64,000 nucleotides of DNA from Candidatus Dormiibacterota bacterium (GTDB lineage Bacteria; Chloroflexota; Dormibacteria; Aeolococcales; Aeolococcaceae): NCBI GenBank assembly GCA_003153505.1, contig PLZA01000031.1, positions 1 to 64,000 on the forward strand, read 5' to 3'. Positions 36,998 through 44,890 of the stretch are shown here, in pieces. The notes beneath the pieces are model-generated. The model had not been told where the DNA came from. It saw only the letters and a list, made by a program, of their open reading frames with translations, and searched no databases. The position numbers were made by a program, and so were the translations under genes. Numbering within the stretch: position 1 is the first letter of the stretch; each line of letters opens with the position of its first letter.

Positions 36998-37786
36998 TCA
37001 GACCAAGCGGAGGATGCTTCGCGTCGCGACATAGCCTGAGAGGACCATCAACAGCCCGGCGAATATACGCTCCAGCACGGGCGCCGAGAACCTTCCCGCA
37101 ACGCGGTTGCCGAGCATTGACCCGGCCATCGCGGTCACTGCGAAAGGGAGCACGACGTGCCAGTCGACGGCGGTCACGCCACCGCGCGCCCCCAGCGCGA
37201 TCGCGCTGTTGAGCCCGATGACCAAAAGGCTTGTGCCCACGGCTTCCGCCATCCCGAAGTCAAGCGCCAGTACCAAGCCGGGGACGACGATGAACCCTCC
37301 TCCCACTCCGAAGAATCCGGTCAGGAAGCCCACGACCGTTCCGACCACGGCCACCATGAGGATTCGTTTGCCCGTCACCCCGCGTCCGGCGGCCGGACGA
37401 GCAGAAGTGGGCATTGAACGCCGTTGTGCCGACCGCCGGAGCATTGCTGCGGCTGCGAGGAGCATGAGCCCTGCGAAGGCGAGCAAGAGAACATTCGGTT
37501 CGACCAGCTTGTTGAGACGCGAACCGATGACGGACCCGCCGACGCCGATCACTCCGAAAACGAGTCCCGGTACCCACCGCACGCGCCCAGCACGGGCGTG
37601 GCCCATGGTCTCGGTGACAGCGGTGAGGCCGACGATCACCAGCGACCCCGTAGTCGCGTTCCGAGGGTCCTCACCCAGCGCGTAGATAAGCGCCGGGACG
37701 GTAAGAATGGACCCCCCACCCCCTACCGCTCCGAGTGTGACACCGACCAGCAGCCCCAGAGGAACGGCCAGGAGCGGGGCGATCAT
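36998..37786 (-). CDS. TauE/SafE-family sulfite/organosulfur anion exporter (second of two)
   Basis: ATG 37786 is chosen because it starts MIAPLLAVPLGLLVGVTLGA, the first helix. The 262-residue protein has about eight helices with the family repeats LVGVTLGAVGGGGSILTVPALIYALG and GTVVGFLTGFFGVGGGFIVVPGLVLAL. Divergently beside it is a CstR-like repressor and between them a CsoR/CstR-type operator. This arrangement, with a thioredoxin gene, is the classical context of sulfite/persulfide detoxification. Export of sulfite or thiosulfate is therefore likely here. A basic loop (RRSAQRRSMPTSARPAAGR) lies between the halves. Confidence 0.9.
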   Translation of the reverse strand: MIAPLLAVPLGLLVGVTLGAVGGGGSILTVPALIYALGEDPRNATTGSLVIVGLTAVTETMGHARAGRVRWVPGLVFGVIGVGGSVIGSRLNKLVEPNVLLLAFAGLMLLAAAAMLRRSAQRRSMPTSARPAAGRGVTGKRILMVAVVGTVVGFLTGFFGVGGGFIVVPGLVLALDFGMAEAVGTSLLVIGLNSAIALGARGGVTAVDWHVVLPFAVTAMAGSMLGNRVAGRFSAPVLERIFAGLLMVLSGYVATRSILRLV

Positions 37787-37824
37787 CAACTGGAGGTGTC
37801 GCGCGTCTCGGGGGTTCGCATGCT

Positions 37825-37861
37825 GGCGAGCATACCCTGGGGGGTATCGTGTATGCTCGCC
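37825..37861. promoter_or_regulatory. CsoR/CstR-type operator nested inside a larger inverted repeat
   Basis: The inner dyad ATACCC-TGGG-GGGTAT (37832-37847) has the C/G-run form of CsoR-family sites. It overlaps an outer perfect 11-base inverted repeat, GGCGAGCATAC (37825-37835) with GTATGCTCGCC (37851-37861). The site fills the 77-base gap between the divergent TauE and CstR-like genes and ends three bases before the repressor ATG. Confidence 0.75.
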
Positions 37862-37863
37862 TG

Positions 37864-38166
37864 ATGAGCCATAACCGTTCCCGCGAATCACGCGGCATCG
37901 ACTTCGACGACGTCACGCTGGCCGACGTGCAGCGGCGGTTGCGGAGAGTGGAGGGCCAGGTTCGCGGGATCCAGCAGATGCTCGCAGAGGGTCGTGATTG
38001 TCGCGATGTGGTGACGCAGATCGCTGCGGCAAACAAGGCACTCCAACAGGTTGGCTTCGTTCTCGTCTCAGCTGGGTTGACGTGGTGCCTAGAAGACCCC
38101 AGCAGATCGACGGCAGCCGGATATGACCTTGGCGACGTTCAGAGGATGTTCCTCAAGCTCGCGTGA
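37864..38166 (+). CDS. CsoR/RcnR-family repressor, persulfide-sensing CstR-like type
   Basis: The 100-residue all-helical protein has the DUF156 pattern LADVQRRLRRVEGQVRGIQQML and VTQIAAANKALQQVGFVLVSAGL. C46 and C75 are 29 residues apart, matching the Cys pair of CsoR. The position of the copper-binding His, four residues before the second Cys, is G71. Loss of that His with both Cys kept is characteristic of CstR, which senses persulfide or sulfane sulfur by cross-linking the two Cys. An operator overlaps its promoter, so it is self-regulated and probably controls the divergent exporter. The ATG at 37864 is favoured; a GTG at 37849 lies within the operator. Confidence 0.85.
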   Translation: MSHNRSRESRGIDFDDVTLADVQRRLRRVEGQVRGIQQMLAEGRDCRDVVTQIAAANKALQQVGFVLVSAGLTWCLEDPSRSTAAGYDLGDVQRMFLKLA

Positions 38167-38213
38167 TGAATGCTCCACGACCTGGATTCTCCGTTGATGA
38201 CAAAGGAAGACAG

Positions 38214-38576
38214 ATGAACACGATCAACCTCACCGCAGAAACGTTCCAGCCGACCATCGACGCGGACGGCATCGTCTTGGTCGATTGGTGGGCATCCTGG
38301 TGCGGACCGTGTCGCGCATTTGCACCCACGTTCGAGGCCGTCGCTTCGAAGCACCACGACATCGTCTTCGCGAAAGTGGACACGGAGGCCAATCGCGACC
38401 TCGCTGGGCTTGCTGGAATCATGTCCATTCCGACGCTCATGGCATTCCGTGACGGGATGCTGTTGTTCTCTGAGGCCGGCGCCTTGCCAGCATCAGCGCT
38501 CGAGGACCTCATCGCACAGATCCGGGCATTCGACATGAGCGATGTGCGCACGTCGCTCGCGACCACGGCGTTGTGA
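38214..38576 (+). CDS. Thioredoxin
   Basis: ATG 38214 follows AAGGAAGACAG; a longer start at 38163 lacks a good site. The 120-residue protein has the active site WWASWCGPCRAF (C30 and C33), the central Asp region VLVDWWA, and the cis-Pro in IMSIPTLMAFRDG. It is thus a complete thioredoxin that reduces disulfides or persulfides. It lies 47 bases after the CstR-like gene on the same strand and is probably in its regulon. Thioredoxin would help clear protein persulfides during sulfide stress. Confidence 0.93.
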   Translation: MNTINLTAETFQPTIDADGIVLVDWWASWCGPCRAFAPTFEAVASKHHDIVFAKVDTEANRDLAGLAGIMSIPTLMAFRDGMLLFSEAGALPASALEDLIAQIRAFDMSDVRTSLATTAL

Positions 38577-38588
38577 AGGCTGACGCGC

Positions 38589-38774
38589 ATGTGTAGGGCG
38601 GTCATCTGCAGGACCTGCCACCGACCAACGTGGGCAGGATGTGGCGCGCACGTCGAACAGGTGCTCGACCACGTTCCTCGTGATCAGCGCTGTCAGTGCG
38701 ATGTTCCATCGAACGCATCGCGGCGCCCCCGAGGAGCCTCGCGGTCTTGGTTCAACCGGCTCCGCGGTCAATAA
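38589..38774 (+). CDS. Small Cys-rich protein (conserved 'TWAGCGAHVEQVL' type)
   Basis: The 61-residue product begins MCRAVICRTCHRPTWAGCGA, then HVEQVLDHVPRDQRCQC. It has six Cys in the first 37 residues in a pattern (CRxC..C, GCGAH, RCxC) that would fit one zinc ribbon. I recall similar short proteins as frequent hypotheticals in actinobacteria. The last 24 residues are Arg/Ser-rich and probably not part of the fold. GAAGG lies upstream, and it follows thioredoxin by 12 bases, placing it in the thiol-stress operon. The function is unknown. Confidence 0.6.
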   Translation: MCRAVICRTCHRPTWAGCGAHVEQVLDHVPRDQRCQCDVPSNASRRPRGASRSWFNRLRGQ

Positions 38775-38908
38775 CCCGCCCGCACCCCGCACCCAGGGCC
38801 CTGGTGGCCATTGCCGTTCGGCTCGGGTCGAGACCTTCGATGGTGTGCTTGCCGAGCTCGAGCGTCATCCATGACATGACAGTTCGACGCGCTTGATCGG
38901 GCAGTCGT
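38775..38908. other. Convergent gap
   Basis: This 134-base space lies between the convergent Cys-rich and DUF302 genes. I see no strong terminator hairpin or gene in it. Confidence 0.4.
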
Positions 38909-39313
38909 TCAGCTCTCGAGTGCTGCGGCAACGCGGCGCAAGCGCTCGGCGGCATCCGCCGCGACCGGCCCCAACGCTGCGCTGCCGACAAGGCCGAGGA
39001 GCGCCACCGGGTCCATGAATGACACCCGCGATCCACCGTCCGCGCGTTCGGCGACAACAACGTTGCACGGGAGGAGCAGACCGGCGTCCGGGTCGGCTTG
39101 CAGCGCTCGGTGCGCCAGCGGCGGGTTGCAGGCGCCGAGGATCTCGTAGCGGGGGAATTCAACGCCGAGCTTCTCCCGCAGCGTCGCCCGCAGGTCGATC
39201 TCGGTGAGAACGCCGAAGCCCTCGGCCTTGAGCAGTTCGCGAACCCGCAAGTCGGCTTCCGCATACGTCAACGGGACATCGACGCTGAAGCCGAACGCAT
39301 TCGTGGTCGTCAT
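38909..39313 (-). CDS. DUF302-family protein
   Basis: The 134-residue protein opens NAFGFSVDVPLTYAEADLRVRELLKAEGFGVLTEIDLRATLREKLG and continues RYEILGACNPPLAHRALQADPDAGLLLPCNVVVAE. This 'GFGVLTEID...K.G......Y.ILGACNP..A..AL......G.LLPC.V' pattern defines DUF302. The two conserved Cys (ILGAC and LLPC) face each other in known structures. Members often sit beside CsoR-family regulators, thioredoxins and sulfur genes, as here. No signal peptide is present. It overlaps the methyltransferase gene by 4 bases. Confidence 0.9.
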   Translation of the reverse strand: MTTTNAFGFSVDVPLTYAEADLRVRELLKAEGFGVLTEIDLRATLREKLGVEFPRYEILGACNPPLAHRALQADPDAGLLLPCNVVVAERADGGSRVSFMDPVALLGLVGSAALGPVAADAAERLRRVAAALES

Positions 39314-39948
39314 GAGGCTGATCTCTGTGCACCCTCGTCGGCGGAGCGCCGCTCGGCACGCACGAGGGCGTCGATGGCGTTCCGCTCGCCATCGGCCGTC
39401 ATGACCGGACGCATGACACGGTCGGCCCGCACCACACGCAGCTCATCGATCCCGGCGAGATCATCGGTGACGTCGTCGGGGCTGAAGAGGATGGTCGGAT
39501 CCTGCGGCCCACCGTATCCCTCCTGGAGATTGGTGCGATCGTGTCCAATCACGAGGAGCGTACCGCCCGCCGCGACGGCGTCTGCGGCGCGGCGCACCAC
39601 GGCACGCCGCTCGTCGCCGGGGAGATGGATGTAGACGAGAACGACCAGGTCGAACGCTGCCCGCTCTGGCTGGTAGCCGCGGAGATTGGCCTCGATCCAG
39701 TCGACCTCGACCCCGCGGGCCTCCGCCAAGCGCCGTGCTTTCTGCAGGCCAATGTCGGAGAAGTCCACAGCGGTGACGTGCCACCCGCGCTCCGCAAGCC
39801 AGATCGCGTTGCGACCTTCGCCGGCGCCGAGGTCGAGTGCCCGCCCGGGCGGGAGAGCCGTGACCGCTTCGACCAGAAAGCGGTTCGCCTCAGCGCTCCA
39901 AACGAGTTCGGCATCCGCGTAGCGCTGATTCCATGCCTCACGATCCAT
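39310..39948 (-). CDS. Class I SAM-dependent methyltransferase (TehB-like)
   Basis: The 212-residue protein begins DREAWNQRYADAELVWSAEANRFLVEAV, the standard start of TehB/UbiE-type small-molecule methyltransferases. Motif I is GRALDLGAGEGRNAIWLAERGW, followed by VTAVDFSDIGLQKARRLAEARGVE and FDLVVLVYIHLPGDERRAVV. It starts at ATG 39948, overlapping the PIG-L gene by 11 bases, and overlaps DUF302 by 4. The operon order is PIG-L, methyltransferase, DUF302. TehB-like enzymes methylate metalloids or thiols, which would suit a stress operon, but the substrate is not shown by sequence. Confidence 0.88.
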   Translation of the reverse strand: MDREAWNQRYADAELVWSAEANRFLVEAVTALPPGRALDLGAGEGRNAIWLAERGWHVTAVDFSDIGLQKARRLAEARGVEVDWIEANLRGYQPERAAFDLVVLVYIHLPGDERRAVVRRAADAVAAGGTLLVIGHDRTNLQEGYGGPQDPTILFSPDDVTDDLAGIDELRVVRADRVMRPVMTADGERNAIDALVRAERRSADEGAQRSAS

Positions 39949-40627
39949 GACGGTTCAGTATGCGCAGCCACTCTGTGTCGCCGAGTAATTCGAGGCGGCG
40001 CCAGAGCACCGGGTTGTCGCTCGCTTGGCTGGCGTGGCACGCGATCGCCCGGCGCTGTGTGACGCGGTCGACAGGCAAGCGGAAGTCGAGTTCGCTCGGC
40101 GGGCGGCCGGCGAATGCGCTACCAAACTCGAGGTTGAGGACGGCGGCGACATCCTGGGGAAGGGCCCAAGCGGCAACCGGAAGATCTCCGCGTGCGCAGG
40201 CGATCGCGGCTTCCGTGGCGCGCACATGATCGGGATGACCGGTGATGCCGCCCTCGTCGAAGACAAGGAGCAGGTCGGGGTGGCTTCGTTCGATCATTGC
40301 CTCGACATCTGTACGAAGGGTGTCTAGGCTCGAGGTGTCGAGCTTCCCGTCGGGGTAGTCGAGCAGGCGCACATCTCCCATCCCGAGCGTCGCCGCTGCC
40401 CGGTTGAGTTCGCTCTCACGCACGCGGTGAAGATCGCGGTCGAGGCCGTGCAGGGTTGAAGCCTCCCCATGCGTGAAGCAGAGCAGTGCGGTATCGCTTC
40501 CGAGCCGGCTGAAGGCGGCGATCAGCGCCCCGAGCCCGAACGACTCGTCATCGGGATGCGCCACAACGGCGAGCACGCGGGCCCCCAGCCCGAGACTCCC
40601 TGTCACTTCTTCGCACCCTGTTCGCAT
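39938..40627 (-). CDS. PIG-L/LmbE-family N-acetylglucosaminyl-type deacetylase
   Basis: ATG 40627 gives 229 residues. A longer frame to 40852 carries an Arg/Pro/His-rich stretch that does not belong to the family. Zinc-binding motifs are VLAVVAHPDDESFGLGALIA near the N-terminus and GGITGHPDHVRATEAAIACA in the middle. These are the AHPDDE and HPDH signatures of deacetylases such as MshB and Mca that act on amino-sugar conjugates, including mycothiol. There is no strong ribosome-binding site, and GTG a few codons on is an alternative. Neighbouring thiol-stress genes make a low-molecular-weight thiol conjugate a reasonable but unproven substrate. Confidence 0.88.
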   Translation of the reverse strand: MRTGCEEVTGSLGLGARVLAVVAHPDDESFGLGALIAAFSRLGSDTALLCFTHGEASTLHGLDRDLHRVRESELNRAAATLGMGDVRLLDYPDGKLDTSSLDTLRTDVEAMIERSHPDLLLVFDEGGITGHPDHVRATEAAIACARGDLPVAAWALPQDVAAVLNLEFGSAFAGRPPSELDFRLPVDRVTQRRAIACHASQASDNPVLWRRLELLGDTEWLRILNRHGS

Positions 40628-40933
40628 GAGCTCACGGTGTGATCCACGAGAGGAGGTGAGCAGCCATGTCAGAGGCTGGCATGGCGCCGTGACTTCGTGC
40701 TGAGGAGCGCTCGCACCGCGGAGACCGTGGTGCCGAGGCGTCGCGCCACCTGGCTGATGCTCACACGCTGTCGAGGGACGAGCGACGTCCTCCGCCTGCG
40801 CCCAGGCCAGATCCGCTTCCGGCTCGGGCTCAGCATCCTTGGCCACACTCATGCAGCGAGCTTTACCCAGCGAAGGTAGGGTGCGCTACGGCGGAATGGC
40901 CTCGGGAGGCGAGGAGCAGGTCCCATTGGCGCC
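40628..40933. other. Gene-poor region with a possible helix-turn-helix remnant
   Basis: In 306 bases there is no full gene. On the minus strand 40764-40669 reads VSISQVARRLGTTVSAVRAL with a stop soon after, resembling a small helix-turn-helix that is far too short alone. On the plus strand a strong AGGAGGTGAG near 40651 precedes only an 8-codon frame. Both look like leftovers. Confidence 0.35.
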
Positions 40934-41116
40934 TCACTTGCTGGCACCGACGCCCGGAGCCCGGTAGAGAAACTGGCTCAGCCCTTCGGCGTGCAGTTGG
41001 AACGCCCCCAGCCCCAGCGCCACGATCGCACACACCAACGCCAGCAGCATCATCGAGCGCCTCGCACGTCGTCGCCGCCGCTTCATCGCCGCGTAGGCGT
41101 CCAGACCGTCGTGCAT
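40934..41116 (-). CDS. 60-residue single-pass membrane protein
   Basis: The protein starts MHDGLDAYAAMKRRRRRARR, a positive stretch that should stay inside. One helix follows (SMMLLALVCAIVALGLGAFQL), then a short outside tail ending YRAPGVGASK. It begins 3 bases after the stop of the ferric-reductase-like gene, so it is in the same operon and may be a small partner subunit. No known family is recognised. The start is ATG 41116. Confidence 0.6.
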   Translation of the reverse strand: MHDGLDAYAAMKRRRRRARRSMMLLALVCAIVALGLGAFQLHAEGLSQFLYRAPGVGASK

Positions 41117-41119
41117 CGC

Positions 41120-42127
41120 TCAGTCGCTCGGTGGCCGCTGCACGAACGCGGCACCGCCCTTGGTTGCCAGCTCCGCGACCAGCTGGGTGTACCCGACTGA
41201 GAAGAGCCCGATGAGCAGGACCGCCGCGCCAACTCGAAGCAGTCGGTGGGTGCGCGCCCTCCGCGCCGCGTGCCACCAGCGGCGGACGGCCGGGAGACGC
41301 ATCAGCGCGAGCGGTGCGCTCACCGCTAGGGCGTCGAGGAAGATCGAGCTGAGGCCGAACAGGAATGCGAGATGGATGAGGATGGTCAGCCACAGGACAT
41401 AGGTCAGGCGCTGGACTGACCTCCAGTGACCCCCCAGCCAGTGCATCGCGCGGCGGTTCGCGGTCAGCGCCAGGGGGATCAGGAGAAACACCGAGAGCGT
41501 GCCGAAGACGAGGAAAGTGTGGCCGGCGATGCGGCCGAGCGGACCCCCGGGAAAGGTGTCACCGGTGGTGAGCGCCGCGAGCGTCAGGTCCGTGCCGGCG
41601 GTGAAGAACATGGCGACGCCGTAGTCGCGCCGGAGGATAAGGTGCCAACGCCAGCCGGTCAGCGTGTGCACCGGGGTCACGGTCAACATCATCACGAAGA
41701 GCAGGAATGAGGACGTTCCCAACACGTCTGCCGTGGACGCCGAGACGTTTGCCACGGAGTCAGGACGTCCCAGGATGAGCGCAATGATTTCCGGCGCCAT
41801 GAGCACGAAGGGGATGACAAGGAGCCCGCGGAAGAACCAGACGCCGAGCAGGGGAAGCGGGCTCGTGCGACTGCGTGCGGCGCTGCGGGAGCGGTTCCCG
41901 AGGAGGCGGCCGCCATCGGCGGGGCGCGGCTCGGTGGCGATGCTTCCGGCGGCCGGTGCGACGGTATCCTGGCGGCCGTCGATTCCGGTGATTACGCGCG
42001 TTCTTAGTTCGGAAATGGTCCGTACTCCCCCGGCCCGATTTCTGCGTCTCCCTAGCTGCCGCCGCAGCGAGCGGGCAGTACGATACCACTCACGCGGCGA
42101 GCGCACCATCGGCGTCGAACGTCCCAC
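41120..42127 (-). CDS. Ferric-reductase-like (MsrQ/FRD-type) transmembrane protein
   Basis: The 335-residue reading has a 90-residue basic N-terminal part that may be leader, then about six or seven helices. The membrane core includes LTGWRWHLILRRDYGVAMFFTAGTDL, GRIAGHTFLVFGTLSVFLLIPLALTANRRAMHWLGGHWRSVQRLTYVLWLTILIHLAFLFGL. The 'L.S...A...LG..W..L.RL.Y......H' stretch is the ferric reductase-like/MsrQ signature with the second-helix His haem ligands (GHTF and ILIHLAF). The usual His on the other helix near TDLTLAA is not seen, so haem binding may be altered. A small membrane protein gene follows. No MsrP partner is present. Confidence 0.75.
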   Translation of the reverse strand: MGRSTPMVRSPREWYRTARSLRRQLGRRRNRAGGVRTISELRTRVITGIDGRQDTVAPAAGSIATEPRPADGGRLLGNRSRSAARSRTSPLPLLGVWFFRGLLVIPFVLMAPEIIALILGRPDSVANVSASTADVLGTSSFLLFVMMLTVTPVHTLTGWRWHLILRRDYGVAMFFTAGTDLTLAALTTGDTFPGGPLGRIAGHTFLVFGTLSVFLLIPLALTANRRAMHWLGGHWRSVQRLTYVLWLTILIHLAFLFGLSSIFLDALAVSAPLALMRLPAVRRWWHAARRARTHRLLRVGAAVLLIGLFSVGYTQLVAELATKGGAAFVQRPPSD

Positions 42128-42208
42128 GAATACGGTCGTCCGTGAGCGGTCTCGAACTCGGGTTTTCCACCGACCGGCGACCTCCGCGCTGCGCGCCCCA
42201 AGCTAGGG

Positions 42209-43171
42209 GTGGCCTCGTATCTGGTCCGGCGATCGATTCAGGGCGTGGTCACCGTGTGGGCGATCTGGTCGCTCGTATTCGTCGCGTATTTCGTGGCCCC
42301 GGGGGACCCGGCGGCGATGCTGTGCCGGCCGGGATGCCCGGTGCTGGTGCTGCAGCGAATTCGGGAGAGCCTGGGACTCAACCAGCCGCTCTGGACGCAA
42401 TATCTCGACTACTTCGGGCGGATCTTCCACGGCAACCTCGGTTACTCGTACGTCAGCGATGCGCCGGTGACGACCATCATTGTCCGGGCGCTGCCCGTCG
42501 ATCTCTCGCTCGCAATCCCCGCCGCGCTCATCTGGCTGGGCGTCGGCCTCGGTATTGGGAGCATGGCCGCTCGCCACACATCGAGCGCCCGGGCGCGGGG
42601 TGCCACGCTCTTCATCCTCGGTGGCCTCTCGATCCCAACCTTCATGCTCGGGATTGCCCTCGTGTACGTGTTCTGCGGGGTTCTGATCCCGGGGCTCGAC
42701 CTCTTCCCCCGCCCGGGCGCGAGCTGGACGCCATTTCAGGTGAGCCCGCTGCAGTGGGCGCACGGCCTCATCCTTCCGTGGATCACCCTGGCGTTCGTTT
42801 CGTCGGCGACCTACGTTCGCCTCTGGCGCAGCTCGCTGCGGGACGTCCTGGGGGAGGAGTACATCACCGCGGCCCGAGCACGGGGGCTCTCCGAGCGGCG
42901 AATCCTCTTCCGCCACGCCATCCACGCCGCGGTCTCGCCGGTCATGACCCAGTTCGGCATCGACCTCGCCACCGTGCTCGGCGGAGCGATCATCACCGAG
43001 GTCGTCTTCGATCTCCCGGGGTTGGGGAGGGCGGTCGTGCAGGCCATCTTCAATCAGGACCGGCCCGTCGTGCAGGGTGTCGCGCTCGCCACGTCTGCCT
43101 TCATCGTCGTCGCGAACGTCGTCGTTGATGCCCTCTACGGGGTCATCGATCCGAGGGTCAAAGCTTCCTGA
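42209..43171 (+). CDS. ABC transporter permease, DppB/OppB type (orphan)
   Basis: The 320-residue protein has six helices and the DppB layout: YLVRRSIQGVVTVWAIWSLVFVAYFVAPGDPA at the start, then LGLNQPLWTQYLDYFGRIFHGNLGYSYV. The permease signature EYITAARARGLSERRILFRHAI contains the 'EAA---G' loop that meets the ATPase. It would import di/oligopeptides, nickel or similar. GTG is the start. No DppA, DppC, DppD or DppF gene lies on either side, so it is an orphan here. It may use partners encoded elsewhere or be left over from a lost operon. Confidence 0.9.
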   Translation: MASYLVRRSIQGVVTVWAIWSLVFVAYFVAPGDPAAMLCRPGCPVLVLQRIRESLGLNQPLWTQYLDYFGRIFHGNLGYSYVSDAPVTTIIVRALPVDLSLAIPAALIWLGVGLGIGSMAARHTSSARARGATLFILGGLSIPTFMLGIALVYVFCGVLIPGLDLFPRPGASWTPFQVSPLQWAHGLILPWITLAFVSSATYVRLWRSSLRDVLGEEYITAARARGLSERRILFRHAIHAAVSPVMTQFGIDLATVLGGAIITEVVFDLPGLGRAVVQAIFNQDRPVVQGVALATSAFIVVANVVVDALYGVIDPRVKAS

Positions 43172-43194
43172 GTACCGTGTTGCCACAGCGACGC

Positions 43195-44829
43195 TCACTG
43201 GAATGACTTCAGGTGCGGCCACAGCTCGTTGAGCGGGAGCCTGGGTGCTGAACACACGACGATTGGCACCCCCGCCTCCTGGTTCTGGAGACCATACGAG
43301 TTGGAGACGGTGGCGACCTGCGCACAGCCGTCGAAGAGCGTGGCGAGAAAGGCCGGATCGAGGCCGACGCTGATGACAGGACCATCGAGCGTGGCAGGCC
43401 TCCAGTAGTAGTAGGTCAGCTCCCCGGATACGGCGGTCGGCAGTCGCAACGCCGGTCCGTACGTGTTGATCGCGCCGGCTTCGCCGTAGTTGTCGGCAAG
43501 CAGCACAGCGCTCGATCGCCGGGGCGCGGGCAGATCTCTGTAGACGGTGGCGACCTCGGCGACGAGATCCTGCCAGCCGATGGTGTCGGCGAAGTCTGTG
43601 CGAATCGACGCCAGGGTCGACCGCGCCATCACCGCCTCCGGGACGATCGGGAGCGCGATCGGCAACAACACGCCTGCCTGAAGCACCAGCGCGATGGCGG
43701 TCACCGGCCGCAGCCAGCCGGCGCGCCGCCGGGTCCACGCTTCGAGGGCACATGCGCCCGCTGACAGCAGCAGCGGATGCAAAGGGCCGATGTAGTAACC
43801 CTTGCCGGCAAGCAGGTAGATCAAGAAAACCACGAGCGCTGCGACCCCGAGGGCGCGGCGACGACCCGAGAACAGCCACCACCAGCCCGCCAGCCAGACG
43901 CCGATGGCAAGCGGGCCGATCAGCGCGATCTGGTCGGAAAGAAACGTCGCCGGCGCGAAATCTCCCGATTGCGCAGCATGGTGGTTCAACGTGTACGCAA
44001 TCGACGGCCAGCCATTGGCGAGCTGCCAGATGAGGTTGGGAAGCACGGTCAGCAACGCGATGCCGAGGCCGAGCCACGGCCACGGGCTGCGGAGGTCGCG
44101 TCGCAGCGGGGTGAGGACGATCCCAACCCCGAGCCCGGCGATGAGCGCGACGATCGTGTACTTGGTCTCCAAACCGATACCGGCGGCGGCGCCGAGCGCC
44201 AGCCAGAGACGTCGATCGCCGGTCTTGAGCAGCCGTGCGGTCAACCAGAGACACACCAGCCAGGTCACCTGGTCGAATGTCACAGTCTCGAAGAGCCAGT
44301 TGGCACCCAGCAACACCGGGCTCGCCGCGGCGCCGATGGCGGCGAGTATGCGCGCGTTCCTGCCGCCGCCGAGCTCGTGGGCGATCTGGGCGGCAAGGAC
44401 GACGAGGAGCGCGCCGGCGAGACTCGGCCACAGACGCAACCCCCAGACGTTGGTGCCGAAGATGAGCTCACTGAGGCGTGCGATCGCGGGAGTGAGCGGC
44501 GGATAGTCGACGAAGCCCCACGCCAGGCGGCGGGCGCTGTCGAGGTAATACAGCTCGTCACGATGGAAGCCGTACAGCCCATTGGTCGCGAGGTGCAGGG
44601 CGAGAACCGCGAGCGCCAGCCCACCGATGATCACCCACTCGGATCTCCTGCGTGACCCTGCAGGAGTCCCGACGCCGGCGACGCGCATCCGGGAGGCGTG
44701 GGTTCGGGCCCTGCCGCCGACCTCGGCGGGCGTCACCGTTGTTTGAGACCGTAACGGCCAAAACTCGATCATGATGCGCTCCCCGATTTCGGTGCCGATG
44801 ATCGCGGTGCGAGGATCGTCCGCTGACAT
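43195..44829 (-). CDS. GT39-like (ArnT/PMT-type) polytopic glycosyltransferase
   Basis: The 544-residue protein has 10-12 helices. The first loop, GLYGFHRDELYYLDSARRLAWGFVDYPPLTPAIARL, carries the acidic 'HRDELYY' motif of GT-C glycosyltransferases, which use polyprenyl-phosphate sugars outside the membrane. Further helices are followed by a C-terminal soluble domain of about 150 residues (SSAVLLADNYGEAGAINTYGPALRLP). ATG 44829 or an internal ATG at 44772 may be the start. It converges on the DppB gene with a 23-base gap. The sugar acceptor is unknown. Confidence 0.85.
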   Translation of the reverse strand: MSADDPRTAIIGTEIGERIMIEFWPLRSQTTVTPAEVGGRARTHASRMRVAGVGTPAGSRRRSEWVIIGGLALAVLALHLATNGLYGFHRDELYYLDSARRLAWGFVDYPPLTPAIARLSELIFGTNVWGLRLWPSLAGALLVVLAAQIAHELGGGRNARILAAIGAAASPVLLGANWLFETVTFDQVTWLVCLWLTARLLKTGDRRLWLALGAAAGIGLETKYTIVALIAGLGVGIVLTPLRRDLRSPWPWLGLGIALLTVLPNLIWQLANGWPSIAYTLNHHAAQSGDFAPATFLSDQIALIGPLAIGVWLAGWWWLFSGRRRALGVAALVVFLIYLLAGKGYYIGPLHPLLLSAGACALEAWTRRRAGWLRPVTAIALVLQAGVLLPIALPIVPEAVMARSTLASIRTDFADTIGWQDLVAEVATVYRDLPAPRRSSAVLLADNYGEAGAINTYGPALRLPTAVSGELTYYYWRPATLDGPVISVGLDPAFLATLFDGCAQVATVSNSYGLQNQEAGVPIVVCSAPRLPLNELWPHLKSFQ

Positions 44830-44890
44830 GGGCTCGGCGGGCGTCGTCCCCAGGGGTGAACGAGGCTCCTCCTCAGGGACGAGATCCGAG

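Noticed and set aside
40651-40764. Possible small helix-turn-helix protein on the minus strand (40669-40764) and a strong Shine-Dalgarno before an 8-codon plus-strand frame
   Set aside because: Both frames are too short to fold or function alone and have no supporting neighbour; kept only as a remark on the gene-poor region.
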